Assembly: GCA_024681275.1 (NCBI GenBank)
Contig: JAILBD010000107.1
Span: 1-13,064 of the forward strand
From: Erysipelotrichaceae bacterium
GTDB lineage: Bacteria > Bacillota_I > Bacilli_A > Erysipelotrichales > Erysipelotrichaceae
Reading direction: 5' to 3'
Length of the DNA stretch: 13,064 nucleotides
The translations under genes and the position numbers were made by a program. The notes under the pieces were generated by a model. It had not been told where the DNA came from, searched no databases, and saw only the letters and a list, made by a program, of their open reading frames with translations. This document shows, piece by piece, positions 12,860-13,064 of this stretch (position 1 is the first letter of the stretch; each line of letters starts with the position of its first letter).

Positions 12860-13064
12860 TGATACCCGCCTCCTTCTTCATCTTGGCGATCCTTCTCTTC
12901 AGATCATCCGGAAGTTCCACTTTCGGTGCGTGCGGATCACAGAGCCATGAAGCGACACGGTGCTGTCCGCCGACATCGAACATCGGCGGTTCCTCCCGGT
13001 AGTCGATCTTCAACGCATACGGATTGCGCGGCGCAAAAGCGTCGCCCACGACTTCCTCCATCAG
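12852..13064 (-). CDS. oppD: Oligopeptide ABC transporter ATP-binding protein OppD/AmiE-type (C-terminal 70 aa, runs off right edge)
   Basis: Only the last 70 residues are visible, so no Walker motifs are seen. The segment GDAFAPRNPYALKIDY followed by EEPPMFDVGGQHRVASWL and HAPKVELP matches the C-terminal extension of streptococcal-type OppD/AmiE ATPases, which recall suggests carry very similar PPMF and HPDAPKVE blocks. The chain ends in a basic stretch (KRRIAKMKKEAGIND). The 8-nt overlap with oppF is the usual oppD-oppF arrangement. The remaining opp genes (binding protein and two permeases) should lie beyond the right edge. Confidence 0.88.
   Translation of the reverse strand: MMEEVVGDAFAPRNPYALKIDYREEPPMFDVGGQHRVASWLCDPHAPKVELPDDLKRRIAKMKKEAGIND

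Noticed and set aside
1..13064. A mobile element, CRISPR array, toxin-antitoxin pair or defence island
   Set aside because: I saw no transposase, integrase, repeat-spacer array, terminal inverted repeats or phage genes. All genes are co-oriented housekeeping, transport or signalling types of similar composition.

Overview
This 13 kb window has about 90% coding density, and every supported gene lies on the minus strand, so transcription runs from high to low coordinates. Coding DNA is near 50% GC by eye and the intergenic gaps are AT-rich. Strong purine-rich ribosome binding sites, a Gram-positive-type lipoprotein with a lipobox, a guanine riboswitch and streptococcal-like OppD/OppF C-termini point to a Firmicute. 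A moderate-GC gut or oral Erysipelotrichia-type organism is my guess, but no marker gene here proves it.

Layout in transcription order. (1) 13064-11927: the end of an oligopeptide ABC transporter operon, oppD (C-terminus only) overlapping oppF, closed by a terminator. (2) 11867-8926: an MFS permease followed by a receiver-GGDEF-EAL protein whose receiver and GGDEF motifs are degenerate while the EAL phosphodiesterase residues are intact. (3) 8863-7973: a three-repeat DUF349 protein with its own promoter and terminator. (4) 7812-5286: a Trk/Ktr potassium uptake operon of three genes joined by ATGA overlaps, namely an RCK_N-only subunit, an RCK_N+RCK_C subunit with a degraded glycine motif, and the TrkH channel. 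(5) 5168-3225: an old-yellow-enzyme/dienoyl-CoA-reductase-type FMN/Fe-S/FAD oxidoreductase with a good promoter and terminator. (6) 3161-2004: a patatin-like phospholipase fused in frame to an acylphosphatase. (7) 1839-1: a guanine riboswitch, then a BMP-family lipoprotein and the start of its ABC ATPase, a purine-nucleoside uptake system that runs off the left edge.

Most units are separated by short hairpin terminators facing the minus strand, so the region reads as a chain of small independent housekeeping and transport operons rather than a mobile island. I see no tRNA, rRNA, CRISPR, transposase or integration site.

The observations most worth a second look are: the patatin-acylphosphatase fusion, which carries a textbook Shine-Dalgarno sequence and in-frame ATG exactly at the domain junction, so one gene may make both a fusion and a free acylphosphatase; the guanine riboswitch tying the BMP transporter to purines; the split and asymmetric RCK pair of the Trk system; and the likely phosphorylation-independent c-di-GMP phosphodiesterase.
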